Below, piece by piece: positions 6,131 through 15,160 of a stretch of 64,000 bases of DNA. A model generated the notes under the pieces. It was not told where the DNA came from. It did not search any database and saw only the letters and a list, made by a program, of their open reading frames with translations. Positions within the stretch are counted from its first letter, which is position 1, and the number at the start of each line of letters is the position of its first letter. This DNA is from Bacterioplanoides pacificum (GTDB lineage Bacteria; Pseudomonadota; Gammaproteobacteria; Pseudomonadales; Oceanobacteraceae), in assembly GCF_042648445.1 (NCBI RefSeq), contig NZ_JBHRYB010000010.1:12669-76668 (forward strand), read 5' to 3'. The position numbers and the translations under genes are program-made.

Positions 6131-8065
6131 GTGGATAACTCAGCTGTTATGACATCCGATTCGTCAATCACCGGCCAGGCCGGCGATCACTACAATCTGC
6201 CGTACTGGAGCGAAGGTTATGTGCGTGCCAATGCTGAGGGGGAGTTGTGTATTTATCCACAGCCGCAGCAGGCGCAACATATCAACCTCCAGCGGCTGCG
6301 TCAGCAGCTGAGCAGCGCCGGGTTACGCCAGCCGGTGCTGGTGCGTTTTCCGCAAATCATTCATCACCGGATGCAGTCGCTGGTAGATGCCTTTCAGCAG
6401 GCCCGCGACGAGCTGGATTATCGCGGTGATTATCGCCCTGTGTATCCGGTTAAGGTCAATCAGCAGCAGCCGGTGGTGGAGCAGGTACTGGAAGGTCAGC
6501 GCCGCGCCGGGCTGCAACGTCTCGGGCTGGAGGCAGGCAGTAAACCGGAGCTGATCGCGGTGTTATCTCAGCTGGGTTCCGACCCCGGCACGATTGTGTG
6601 TAATGGCTATAAAGACAGCCATTTTGTAAGGCTGGCGCTGATGGCGGAAAAAATGGGCCATCAGGTGTATATCGTGATTGAGAAGTTGTCGGAATTACCC
6701 CTGGTGATGGCCGAGGCGCAGCAGCTGGGGGTCAGCCCGCGGCTGGGAATTCGTGCCCGGCTGGCGACCATAGGTAAAGGCAACTGGCAGAACACCGGCG
6801 GCGAAAAATCCAAATTTGGTTTATCGGCTTATCAGATTCTGCAGGTGGTTGAGCAGTTACGTGGTGATGATCAGCTGGATTGTTTGCAGTTGCTGCATTT
6901 TCACCTGGGTTCGCAGCTGGCCAATATCCGCGATATCCAGACCGGCCTGGGTGAATGCAGTCGCATTTTTGCCGAGCTGGTGCAGCTTGGTGTGGCGGTG
7001 CAATGCCTGGACGTGGGTGGTGGCCTGGGGGTGGATTACGAAGGCACCCGATCGCGCAGTTATTGTTCGATGAATTACAGCATGGCGGAATACGCCCGCA
7101 ATGTGGTGGCGGCCTTTAAGGATATCTGTCGTGAGCTGAATCTGGCCGAAGAGCCCACCATTATCACGGAATCCGGCCGCGCCATGACCGCGCATCATGC
7201 CCTGTTATTAACCGAAATTATCGATGCGGAATCGCCCCACGAAGGGCCGATCCAGCCGCCGTCAGCGCAGGCGCCGCAGGCATTGCGCGGGCTGTATCAG
7301 ATTTTTGATCAGTTGTGTGTCAGCGACAGCGATTGGTCGGCACGCTCGCTGGCGGAGTTGTATCACGATGTCCAGCACTGGCAGGCGGATGCTCAGGCTG
7401 CGTTTGTGCAGGGTATTTTCAGCTTGTCACAACGGGCGCAAAGCGAGGCGTTGTACAGCCGTATTTGCCGGGAGCTGAAGCAACGGTTAAACCCGCTGCA
7501 CCGTCATCACCGTCAGCTGCTCGACGAGCTGCACGAAAAACAGGCCGATAAGGTGTTTGTTAACTTTTCTTTATTTCAGTCGCTGCCGGATGTCTGGGGT
7601 ATTGATCAGATTTTCCCGATTGTGCCGCTGACCGGGCTGGACCAGCCGATTCGCCATCATGCGGTGTTGCAGGACATCACCTGTGATTCCGATGGCCGTA
7701 TTGATCGTTATGTTGATGGCGAAGGAACCGAGCCCTGCCTGCCGTTGCCCAGTATCGCCCGCGGCGAAGCGCTGGCATTTTTTATGGTGGGTGCTTATCA
7801 GGAAATTCTCGGCGATATGCACAACTTGTTTGGCGACACTGACTCGGTTGACGTGTTGCTCGACGATCAGGGGCAGCCGCAGTTACACAATCCGATTCAG
7901 GGCGACGACATCAGCGTGGTGTTGGATTACGTCAACTTCTGTCCGCAGGATATCCAGCAGCGCTTGTTGCACCAGGTGCAGCAGTCGGGCTTGTCGGTCG
8001 CGGATAAAACCCTGTTTGCTTCCGAGCTGAGTGAGTCGCTGCAGGCTTATACCTACTTATCCTGA
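6131..8065 (+). CDS. speA: Biosynthetic arginine decarboxylase
   Basis: A 644-aa PLP-dependent fold III enzyme converting arginine to agmatine. The PLP-lysine region is YPVKVNQQQPV at about 110-120. Other marks are SKFGLSAYQI, HFHLGSQLANIRDIQ at about 255-269, the glycine-rich LDVGGGLGVDYEG, and ESGRAMTAHH. The length agrees with the 630-660 aa family. The first in-frame start is a GTG; an internal ATG at 6149 is possible and neither has a strong ribosome site. It is divergent from speE. Confidence 0.95.
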   Translation: MDNSAVMTSDSSITGQAGDHYNLPYWSEGYVRANAEGELCIYPQPQQAQHINLQRLRQQLSSAGLRQPVLVRFPQIIHHRMQSLVDAFQQARDELDYRGDYRPVYPVKVNQQQPVVEQVLEGQRRAGLQRLGLEAGSKPELIAVLSQLGSDPGTIVCNGYKDSHFVRLALMAEKMGHQVYIVIEKLSELPLVMAEAQQLGVSPRLGIRARLATIGKGNWQNTGGEKSKFGLSAYQILQVVEQLRGDDQLDCLQLLHFHLGSQLANIRDIQTGLGECSRIFAELVQLGVAVQCLDVGGGLGVDYEGTRSRSYCSMNYSMAEYARNVVAAFKDICRELNLAEEPTIITESGRAMTAHHALLLTEIIDAESPHEGPIQPPSAQAPQALRGLYQIFDQLCVSDSDWSARSLAELYHDVQHWQADAQAAFVQGIFSLSQRAQSEALYSRICRELKQRLNPLHRHHRQLLDELHEKQADKVFVNFSLFQSLPDVWGIDQIFPIVPLTGLDQPIRHHAVLQDITCDSDGRIDRYVDGEGTEPCLPLPSIARGEALAFFMVGAYQEILGDMHNLFGDTDSVDVLLDDQGQPQLHNPIQGDDISVVLDYVNFCPQDIQQRLLHQVQQSGLSVADKTLFASELSESLQAYTYLS

Positions 8066-8202
8066 GAGAAAAAAAGTTGTAATAAATGTGATCGGATTCT
8101 GGCGAATGGCTGCGGCTGGTCTATAAGTATTGGCAACTGAATAAAGTTGCCTGAGCGGGCAGCAATACTAACCAGCAACTCTCTCGCAAAGACAGGAGAC
8201 TG

Positions 8203-8472
8203 ATGATGGCCGATGACGATCTGGACATGCAGGAAAATGATAACGGCTCAGAAGAGCTGAAAGACAAAAACAGCGATGACCATGATGCTTCTTCCGCTGA
8301 TGATTACGTAACCAGCACCAGCAGTGCTGCCCGGGATGAATTACGGCAATCGATGGAAGATGATGTGGCGGCATTTCTGGCCCGTGGTGGCAAGATTCAG
8401 GAAATTGACGATAACGTGATGGCTGATCCGCCGCGCAAACCTCAAACCAGTTACGGCAGCCGGCCGATCTGA
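8203..8472 (+). CDS. sutA: SutA-type RNA polymerase-binding transcriptional regulator
   Basis: An 89-aa, highly acidic, probably disordered N-terminal half ends in the block FLARGGKIQEIDDNVMADPP followed by the terminal YGSRPI. This closely matches, from memory, the C-terminal half of Pseudomonas aeruginosa SutA, which binds RNA polymerase and promotes transcription of housekeeping genes during slow growth. The family shows a variable acidic N-tail. AGGAG lies about 6 bases before the first of two ATG codons. It is a separate transcription unit with its own terminator just downstream. Confidence 0.85.
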   Translation: MMADDDLDMQENDNGSEELKDKNSDDHDASSADDYVTSTSSAARDELRQSMEDDVAAFLARGGKIQEIDDNVMADPPRKPQTSYGSRPI

Positions 8473-8499
8473 TCCTGAGTTTTTGTCACTCTATAGTGG

Positions 8500-8536
8500 T
8501 AAGCCTTTGCCGATAAGCCTTTGCCGATAAGCCTTT
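8500..8536 (+). repeat. Tandem 14-bp repeat (2.6 copies)
   Basis: The unit taagcctttgccga occurs at 8500-8513 and 8514-8527, with a partial third copy from 8528. The last copy forms the left arm of the following terminator, so the array looks like slippage duplication of a terminator arm. Confidence 0.7.
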
Positions 8537-8584
8537 GATAGTACAGTGAAATATTTGCACGACTGTACCATTAAAGGCTTTTTT
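8529..8584 (+). terminator. Rho-independent terminator after sutA
   Basis: AAGCCTTT (8529-8536) pairs with AAAGGCTT (8573-8580), with a second inner stem GTACAG/CTGTAC, followed by a T-run. It ends the sutA transcript. Confidence 0.65.
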
Positions 8585-8731
8585 GTTGCCCGGACTCGGT
8601 CATTGTTCTGAGATTTTGCCCGCTTTTTAACCATATTCGTGCCAATTTGCTGCCAAAGCGGGCCAGTTCGCTAACAAGCATAAACAGAGCTGGTACACTG
8701 CTGGCCCAAATAGCAGCATGGAAGCTGAGTT

Positions 8732-9484
8732 ATGTACACCTATTCAAAGAAGTCGCGAAGACGTATGCACGCATTTCCTGCAGCCATCGCTCTGCTGGTG
8801 GTGGTTTTATTCTGGTTATTATCCGGCTCCGGCAAAGTATTTGCCTCGGAGGAGCAGCTGTTGCTGTCGGTTGAGCAACTGCCGCACTGGTCGCTGGACT
8901 GTGATGACTGCCTGCTGGAGCCTCAGTACGATGTACTGGTCGGCAATGTACTGCGGTTGCAGAGTCGGGGTGAAATGGTGCTCAGCCGCGAGCTACAGCA
9001 ATCGCCCCGGGCGCCACGACTGAACTGGCGCTGGACGGTAGATGCCTTTGTTGAACGTCAGCCATTATTACGCCTGACGGTGCAGGCTGAAGAAACCGAA
9101 CACTGGCCGCAGCGCACTTTGCATTATGTCTGGGACAGTGGTCGCGATGCCGGGGATGAACAAAGCCTGTCGGATTTTGAACATCTGATCGTGGTGAACG
9201 GTCGTGACAGTAAAGCGGAAAACTGGCAGCAGGTGCAGGCCGACCTGAACCGTGACTGGCAACGGATTTACGGCGAAGACTTCCCCCGTATCGAGACACT
9301 GGAAGTGGCGCTGGGAATGCCGGGAGAATCCGGTGGCACCGGTGGTTTTGTGCAGCAGCTGAGTATTTCTGCGGCTCCGGAGCTGGCTGATAACGACATG
9401 CCGCCGGCGCCAGTACCAAACAGCGAGCAAACGCTGACGGTCGATCAGGTTAAACAACTGCCGGCGACGGCCGCCGGAGAGTAA
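8732..9484 (+). CDS. DUF3047 family secreted or membrane-anchored protein
   Basis: A 250-aa protein. After a basic N-terminus (KKSRRR), residues about 16-32 form one hydrophobic segment, either an anchor or a signal peptide. The body carries the DUF3047 pattern: LNWRWTVDAF, WPQRTLHYVWD, HLIVVNGRD, and a C-terminal block with YGEDFPRIETLEVALGMPGESG. DUF3047 proteins are periplasmic or outer-surface proteins of unknown role. A Pro-rich tail follows. It is a single-gene unit with a strong terminator behind it. Confidence 0.72.
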   Translation: MYTYSKKSRRRMHAFPAAIALLVVVLFWLLSGSGKVFASEEQLLLSVEQLPHWSLDCDDCLLEPQYDVLVGNVLRLQSRGEMVLSRELQQSPRAPRLNWRWTVDAFVERQPLLRLTVQAEETEHWPQRTLHYVWDSGRDAGDEQSLSDFEHLIVVNGRDSKAENWQQVQADLNRDWQRIYGEDFPRIETLEVALGMPGESGGTGGFVQQLSISAAPELADNDMPPAPVPNSEQTLTVDQVKQLPATAAGE

Positions 9485-9509
9485 CAATCACGGCGTTATT
9501 GTCAGCCGG

Positions 9510-9549
9510 AAAAAAGGCCCTTCTGCCAGCAACAGAAGGGCCTTTTTTT
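9510..9549. terminator. Bidirectional rho-independent terminator
   Basis: A long perfect stem AAAAAAGGCCCTTCTG / CAGAAGGGCCTTTTTT with a 7-base loop and T-runs on both strands. It serves the DUF3047 gene and the convergent pseudogene. Confidence 0.9.
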
Positions 9550-9575
9550 ATCCGCATTTCAGCGTGCCGCAATCG

Positions 9576-9978
9576 TTACCGGCGTTGCACGGTACGCTGG
9601 TAGGCTGGCTGGAAAGCGCCGCTGTCCGGGTTGACGGTATAAGCGGTGCCGCGTAACTCGTCGCCCTGAATTTCAATATAAAAGAAGCCGAGAATATCAT
9701 CCTGTTGCCAGTGGTAGTCGTTCAGCTCGGTTTTGGTCAGGAAGTTTTTGGTTTTAGCCCCCGCACCTGGCGGCACAGACCGCTTCCAGGGCCGCAGCGA
9801 CCTTATATTGGCCGTCTTTGCCGGTGCCGGAGTCGCCGATAGCAATAAAACGCACCACGGTGTCAGCGGCGGGGTATTCCACCGTTTCATCGACGGGGCT
9901 GGAGTCGGGGCTATCGGACATGGCAGCACTGACTGCCGGGAGGCTGGCCAGCGCCAGCGCAAGCAACGTTTTTTTCAT
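9576..9978 (-). pseudogene. Metallophosphoesterase-like secreted protein with an internal deletion
   Basis: The minus-strand frame starts with a clear signal peptide (MKKTLLALALASLPAVSA) and then VVRFIAIGDSGTGKDGQ, the first metal-binding block (GDxG-like) of calcineurin-fold phosphoesterases. After about 74 residues the frame ends. A shifted frame continues with a tail of the same type (DDILGFFYIEIQGDELRG, then PAYQRTVQRR). The central catalytic part, normally some 200 residues or more, is missing. The junction lies near 9755-9765 within a GC-rich tract. It is most likely a deletion plus frameshift relic. Confidence 0.7.
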
Positions 9979-10215
9979 GGGGTTATCCTGTGTGGTGAGT
10001 GGTCATGGCCGACTGCAGACTACCGGGCACAGATGACCGATTTGTTATTGTTTTATTAAGGGCCGTGCCGGCTGAGTATGGCAGTAAAGAGTAGAAACGG
10101 TACATCAGTACCTGAAATTGGCCTGAATTGTTAACAGCCCGTGGTCAGGGACGCAGACAACGGCGGGCGCGCTGCTTAAAATAGCCGCCTTTTGTACAGA
10201 CTCAGGGATGATTTC

Positions 10216-11901
10216 ATGATCATTGGTATCGATTTAGGCACAACCAACAGCCTGGTGGCGGTGTTTCAGAACGGCGAAAGCCGGTTGATTCATAACGCGC
10301 TGGCGGAGTTTATGACGCCGTCGGTGGTTGGCCTGGACGATGAAGGCCGGATCATCACCGGTCGTGCGGCCAAAGACCGGCTGCAGACACACCCACACCA
10401 GACCGTGGCGTTATTTAAACGCCTGATGGGCAGCGACAGTGTGGTACGGCTGGGGGATCATGAATTTAAAGCGCAGGAACTGGCGGCTTTTATTCTGCAG
10501 CAACTGAAACAGGATGCCGAAGCGGCACTCGGGATCGATATCGAAGAAGCCGTGATTACGGTACCTGCGTATTTTAACGACAGTCAGCGGCAGATGACCA
10601 AACTGGCCGGACGGCTGGCGGGTTTTAAGGTTGAACGATTACTGAACGAGCCGACCGCGGCGGCTCTGGCTTACGGTGCACACGAGGAACTCGACAGCCA
10701 GCTGCTGGTGTTCGATCTGGGTGGTGGCACCTTCGATGTATCGGTGCTGGAAATGTTTGATGGCGTGATGGAAGTGCGTGCCAGCGCTGGTGATAACCGT
10801 CTGGGGGGTGAGGATTTTACCCGTCTGATCGTGCAGGACTTCTTCGATTATCTGCAGCAGCAGGGGATTGAGGCACAACGTCTGCAACAGGACTACTGGC
10901 CTCACCTGCTGGCCGAAGCGGAGCGTGCCAAGATCGCCTTGTCCAGCTCCGGGTCCTATGCCTTACAGCTGCAGGTTGCTGATCAGCGTTATGTGTTTGA
11001 CTACAGCCGCCAGGCGTTTGAGCAGGCCGCGGAGCCGCTATTGCAGCGGCTGATGACTCCGGTGCGCCAGGCGCTGAAAGATTCTTCCATTCGTGTCGGC
11101 GAACTCGACCAGGTACTGATGGTGGGCGGTGCCACACGTATGCCGCTGATTGCCCGCATGGTGGCACGTATGTTTGGCCGGTTACCGTCGCGCAGCGTGA
11201 ATCCGGATGAAGTGGTGGCGCTGGGGGCTGCCTGTCAGGCAGCGTTAAAAGCTCAGGATCAGGCCATCGCTGACGTGGTGTTAACCGATGTCTGCCCTTA
11301 TACCTTAGGGATTGAAGTGGTTAACGACGTGGGGGAGCGTCGTATCGATGGTGTGTTCAGCCCGATTATCGAGCGTAATACCGTGATTCCGGTCAGCCGC
11401 AGCGAGCGTTATTACACCACTCATGATCAGCAACAGCAGGTCAGTATTAAAGTGTTCCAGGGGGAGGCGCGTCAGGCCCGGGATAATATTTATCTTGGCA
11501 AACTGGAAGCCGAAGTACCCGCCGCTGCCGCCGGGGAAGAGGCACTGGATGTGCGCTTCAGTTACGACATCAATGGCTTACTGGAAGTGGAAACCACCAT
11601 TGTCTCCAGTAATAAAACCTTCAGCATGGTGATTGCCAATAATCAGCAACTGAGTGAAGACGACATTCAGCAAAGTCTGAAAAAACTCAGCAGCCTGAAA
11701 ATTCATCCGCGTGAAAACAGCCGTAATATGGCTTTTCTCAGTCGTGCCAATCGCTTATATGAACAACATCTGGGTGAACAGCGCGAACAGATCGGGCGGC
11801 TGATTGATTATTTTAATTCGCTGCTGGAACAGCCGGGGCAGCAGGATATTGATCAGCTGCGGCAGCAGCTGGAGCGGGAACTGGAACATTTCGAGTTGTA
11901 A
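10216..11901 (+). CDS. hscC: Hsp70-family chaperone HscC
   Basis: A 561-aa Hsp70-type ATPase/chaperone, shorter than DnaK (~640) and close to HscC (~556). ATPase motifs include GIDLGTTNSLVAV at the N-terminus, AYFNDSQRQMTKLAGRLAG at about 122-140, the FDLGGGTFDVSVL phosphate loop at about 176-188, and VGGATRMPLI at about 305-314. A shortened substrate-binding domain and helical lid follow. I chose ATG 10216, preceded by CAGGGA, over an upstream TTG. The J-like gene 2 bp downstream is the expected co-chaperone partner. Confidence 0.92.
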   Translation: MIIGIDLGTTNSLVAVFQNGESRLIHNALAEFMTPSVVGLDDEGRIITGRAAKDRLQTHPHQTVALFKRLMGSDSVVRLGDHEFKAQELAAFILQQLKQDAEAALGIDIEEAVITVPAYFNDSQRQMTKLAGRLAGFKVERLLNEPTAAALAYGAHEELDSQLLVFDLGGGTFDVSVLEMFDGVMEVRASAGDNRLGGEDFTRLIVQDFFDYLQQQGIEAQRLQQDYWPHLLAEAERAKIALSSSGSYALQLQVADQRYVFDYSRQAFEQAAEPLLQRLMTPVRQALKDSSIRVGELDQVLMVGGATRMPLIARMVARMFGRLPSRSVNPDEVVALGAACQAALKAQDQAIADVVLTDVCPYTLGIEVVNDVGERRIDGVFSPIIERNTVIPVSRSERYYTTHDQQQQVSIKVFQGEARQARDNIYLGKLEAEVPAAAAGEEALDVRFSYDINGLLEVETTIVSSNKTFSMVIANNQQLSEDDIQQSLKKLSSLKIHPRENSRNMAFLSRANRLYEQHLGEQREQIGRLIDYFNSLLEQPGQQDIDQLRQQLERELEHFEL

Positions 11902-11903
11902 TT

Positions 11904-13733
11904 ATGGACAGTCTGCAGTTTTTTGAGCTGGATAACGATGCCAGTTTACGTGATTTAAAACGGGCTTATGCCCGCAAATTAAAGCTGACCTCGCCGGAAA
12001 AAGATCCACAGGGCTTTCAGCAGTTGCGCCAGATGTATGAGGCCGCGCAGCAGTGTTTGCAGGCCGCCGGCACAGCACAGCCCGTCGCAGATATTGTGCC
12101 CGTCGCAGACCTGATAGCAGAGACGGGTGAAGACGCCGCTGCCGAGATTGCCGCTGATGAAACACCTGCGGCAGTCAGCCATCGTCACAGTGGTGAAATC
12201 ATTCGTTATCTGCAGCAACAACAGCCACAGCAGGCGCTGGCGTATTTGTTGTGGATGAAAGATGAAGGTTTGTTGTATGCCCTCGATGAGCTGGAGCAAC
12301 TGGAACAGCATATTGTGCCGTTCTTATTGCACTGGCCGGAACAACAGCCCGGCTGGCCGGTGTCCTTTTGTGAGCAGTTTGTGGAGTTATTGCAGCTGAC
12401 AGAAAAAGCGGAACACGATGAGCAGTGGGCATCCTGGCTGGCAGGCCTGCAGCGCCGCCGTGAGATGGCGCACAATCAGTGGGATGCACAGCAATATCAG
12501 CAGCACAGCCAGGCCCGTCAGCGGGCTCATCAGCTGCTGGTGGATATACGTGAAACCTTATTTGAACAGGGCCAGCAGGCTGCGATTGAAAATTTTCTGC
12601 AGCATGAGGCCGCGCTGCGTCAGGATGCCCTGGCGGTGCAATATTTCTGTCAGGCGCTGATCGTCGACATTCATCATATTTTCCCCGGCCGGTTACCGCT
12701 GCAGCTGATTCAGCAGATACAGCAGCGGCTGGATATCAGCGCGGACAGTGTCCTGTTAAACCGCGAGGCGCAGGACGCTTATGGCGATTTCCGGCGCCGT
12801 TGTGAGCTGGCACAACAAACCGCTGACTGGCGTCAGCAGATCGATCAGCGGAGCAATGATCGTAATAAAGCCCGGGCGTTATTGCTGGGTATGCTGGATG
12901 TCAGTGACGTTAAGGATTGCAGTTACAGCGTGGCGGCGGAATTACAGCGTTTAATCGCAAGCTGTGATGACGACTGGCTGATTCATTTTGAGCTGGGTGG
13001 TCCCGGGCGTATCAGCGATCTGCAAGGCTGGATTGAGCGGGTAGAAGGCCGTGATCTGGCGTTATATCGCAGTGCTGCGGCAGCGCAACAAGGGCTGCTT
13101 AACCCGCTGACGATGGTGCGTAATTTTATCCACAACATCTCGGCGTTCTTTTATGCGTTGCTGATTCTGCTGGTGGTATTGCCATCGATTGTGCTGATCA
13201 GTGCCAAAGGCTGGTCGGGGCTGGTGTCGCTGGCCGGGCTGGCGGCGGCTTTATTGTCTGGCTTTTTCACCCTGGCGTACCTGCATCATCTTGATCAGCA
13301 GTTGCTGCGCCCGGGGTTAATCATGATGCGGGCCTACATAGGTTATCAGGTGCGCTGGCGGCTGGGCTTATGTACGGCTTATGCGCTGATCGCCCTGAGC
13401 AGTTATTTTGTCGCTAACCCGACGCTGCAGTTGCTGATGTTTACTGCCTGTCTGGTGGTAGCGGTATTGACGCTGGGGCTGATGCGCAGTTTCTGGTTGT
13501 GGCTGGCCGGGGGCATGCCGGCTGTGCTGCTGGCGTCGCTGCTACATGACAGTCTGGGGAAAAATATCTGGCTGATGCTGTTGTTGTGGATGCCCTGGCT
13601 GATGTTTATGGCGTTTGCCGCTATCGATCGTTATTACGCCGTTAAACAAGATCAGACACGTCAGGTTATTAAAATAGCGCTGGTGATTGTCAGCTGTACA
13701 CTGCTGGCTATGCTACACGGCGCTAATAAATAA
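11904..13733 (+). CDS. J-domain-like membrane co-chaperone (DjlB/DjlC type) of HscC
   Basis: A 609-aa protein. Residues about 1-55 look like a J domain (FELDNDASLRDLKRAYARK, then FQQLRQMYEAAQ). The canonical HPD tripeptide is not present: the corresponding loop reads LTSPEKDPQG. A long Gln-rich helical middle (about 90-390) follows. The C-terminal third (about 405-605) contains about seven hydrophobic segments. It starts 2 bp after hscC, matching the E. coli hscC-djlC pairing, in which these proteins stimulate HscC. It is larger than DjlC (~480 aa). Whether the altered loop still activates HscC cannot be told. Confidence 0.8.
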   Translation: MDSLQFFELDNDASLRDLKRAYARKLKLTSPEKDPQGFQQLRQMYEAAQQCLQAAGTAQPVADIVPVADLIAETGEDAAAEIAADETPAAVSHRHSGEIIRYLQQQQPQQALAYLLWMKDEGLLYALDELEQLEQHIVPFLLHWPEQQPGWPVSFCEQFVELLQLTEKAEHDEQWASWLAGLQRRREMAHNQWDAQQYQQHSQARQRAHQLLVDIRETLFEQGQQAAIENFLQHEAALRQDALAVQYFCQALIVDIHHIFPGRLPLQLIQQIQQRLDISADSVLLNREAQDAYGDFRRRCELAQQTADWRQQIDQRSNDRNKARALLLGMLDVSDVKDCSYSVAAELQRLIASCDDDWLIHFELGGPGRISDLQGWIERVEGRDLALYRSAAAAQQGLLNPLTMVRNFIHNISAFFYALLILLVVLPSIVLISAKGWSGLVSLAGLAAALLSGFFTLAYLHHLDQQLLRPGLIMMRAYIGYQVRWRLGLCTAYALIALSSYFVANPTLQLLMFTACLVVAVLTLGLMRSFWLWLAGGMPAVLLASLLHDSLGKNIWLMLLLWMPWLMFMAFAAIDRYYAVKQDQTRQVIKIALVIVSCTLLAMLHGANK

Positions 13734-13734
13734 C

Positions 13735-14436
13735 CTATTGCAGCGCCTGAATGGCCGCCGGTAACTGGCATAAGTGATTAATTTCCTGATCCGGCGTACA
13801 TTCATCTTCCACCCAGGCGGCATCGGTTAAATTAACCCACACGGTTTTAATGCCCAGCCGCCGGGCCGCAACAATGTCCTGTTCCTGATGATCTCCAACG
13901 TGAATACACTGCTCCGGTGTTACTCCGGCGTGACTTAATGCTGCGCGGAATAAATCCGGCTGAGGTTTGGCTGCGCCCAGTTGTTCGGCATTAAAATGGG
14001 CGTCAAACAGATGATCGATACCGATTAATGTCAGATCGGCGTTGCCGTTAGTCAGTGCGATCAGTGAATAGTTTTTTTGCAGAGTGGTTAAGGCGTCCAG
14101 GGCGCCCGCAAATAACGTGACCTCACTGCGGGCCTGATAAAACACCTCAAATGCCTGTTGTGCTTTCTGGCGGCCTTCATCACCGCTGATACCAGCCTGC
14201 AGGAATACCCGGCGCAAGACCTCAAACCTCAGTTCAGAGACTTTATGGCGTAATTGTGGATAACATTCGGCAATCGTATTTTTGTACTCGTGCAGCGCTT
14301 CAAAGGTATAAAACTCCGCCGCCTGGGGCACATTTTCCACAATCCAGCGATGGCAGGCTTGTTCCGCTTTAATAATAACCGGGTCGGTTTGCCACAGGGT
14401 ATTGTCCAGATCCAGTGTCACCAGTTTAATTGCCAT
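13735..14436 (-). CDS. HAD-superfamily phosphatase, YigB-like
   Basis: A 233-aa cytosolic HAD hydrolase. Motif I is LDLDNTLWQ (nucleophile and acid aspartates), motif II ALTNGN at about 128, motif III lysine in GAAKPQPDLF, and motif IV HVGDHQEQDIVAA. YigB acts on 5-amino-6-(5-phosphoribitylamino)uracil in riboflavin synthesis, and in this gene order (dapF-DUF484-xerC-HAD) the HAD gene is its ortholog. Here xerC is missing and the gene follows DUF484 after 26 bp. It converges with the J-protein gene, with a 1-base gap. Confidence 0.85.
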   Translation of the reverse strand: MAIKLVTLDLDNTLWQTDPVIIKAEQACHRWIVENVPQAAEFYTFEALHEYKNTIAECYPQLRHKVSELRFEVLRRVFLQAGISGDEGRQKAQQAFEVFYQARSEVTLFAGALDALTTLQKNYSLIALTNGNADLTLIGIDHLFDAHFNAEQLGAAKPQPDLFRAALSHAGVTPEQCIHVGDHQEQDIVAARRLGIKTVWVNLTDAAWVEDECTPDQEINHLCQLPAAIQALQ

Positions 14437-14462
14437 CGGGGAAGCTACCTGCGTTTAAAAAT

Positions 14463-15134
14463 TCAGACCACCGGAATCTGCGGCAGGCGCAGCGCCAGAA
14501 TGTCTGCGATGTAATCAAGGAATAAGGTGTCCATCGAGCTGCGGTAATAAGACGGATCCTGGCTGGCGACGGTTAACACACCATTATTCCCCTGGCCGCG
14601 CACCTGTGCGGCTGCCACAGAGCGGGCATCGGTGCTCTGACAACCCAGCAAGGTTGCGATATCCGCTTCCGGCAGCTGGCCACAAACGGCACGGTGGCCT
14701 TTAAATAAACGATGAATGGTACGCTGGCGTTCGCTGGAACGAATGGTGATCAGCGGTGGCTCCAGGTTACGTTCGGTAAAATGCAGCAGCGCCCAGGTAT
14801 CGACGTTAAAGTCGTTACGGAAGGAATCGTCCAGCGCCGCCTGCACATTCAGCCAGCTTTCGGCTTCGATTAAGGCCAGCACCAGACGGCGGCTTTTTTC
14901 GAACAGCTGGTCGTTGCGACGGGCGTTTTCCAGCAGGTCGGATAACCGCTGGCGCAGTTCAACATTACGCTCGCGATGGACCGACAGCTGACGTTCAACC
15001 AGGCTGGTGGCCGGGCCGGTATTATGCGGAATGCGCATTTCCGCCAACAGGTCATCCTTGCCGATAAAAAAGTCGGGATGATCCTGTAAAAACTCGGCCA
15101 CATCGGCTTCGGTTAAACGTGGTTGCTGGCTCAT
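14463..15134 (-). CDS. DUF484 family protein (GAF-like)
   Basis: A 223-aa protein with the family signature: N-terminal VAEFLQDHPDFF, a coiled-coil stretch LVERQLSVHRERNVELRQRL at about 46-65, then a GAF-like domain ending in LDYIADILALRLP. The function is unestablished. It is normally encoded between dapF and xerC, and may act in regulating its neighbours. Here the downstream xerC is absent. Confidence 0.9.
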   Translation of the reverse strand: MSQQPRLTEADVAEFLQDHPDFFIGKDDLLAEMRIPHNTGPATSLVERQLSVHRERNVELRQRLSDLLENARRNDQLFEKSRRLVLALIEAESWLNVQAALDDSFRNDFNVDTWALLHFTERNLEPPLITIRSSERQRTIHRLFKGHRAVCGQLPEADIATLLGCQSTDARSVAAAQVRGQGNNGVLTVASQDPSYYRSSMDTLFLDYIADILALRLPQIPVV

Positions 15135-15160
15135 AGTGTTTCCTTAAAAACGCCTCGGGT

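Noticed and set aside
12206..12475. Minus-strand 89-aa frame very rich in Cys and Ser
   Set aside because: It is the antisense shadow of Gln-rich codons in the J-like protein gene, with no start signals.
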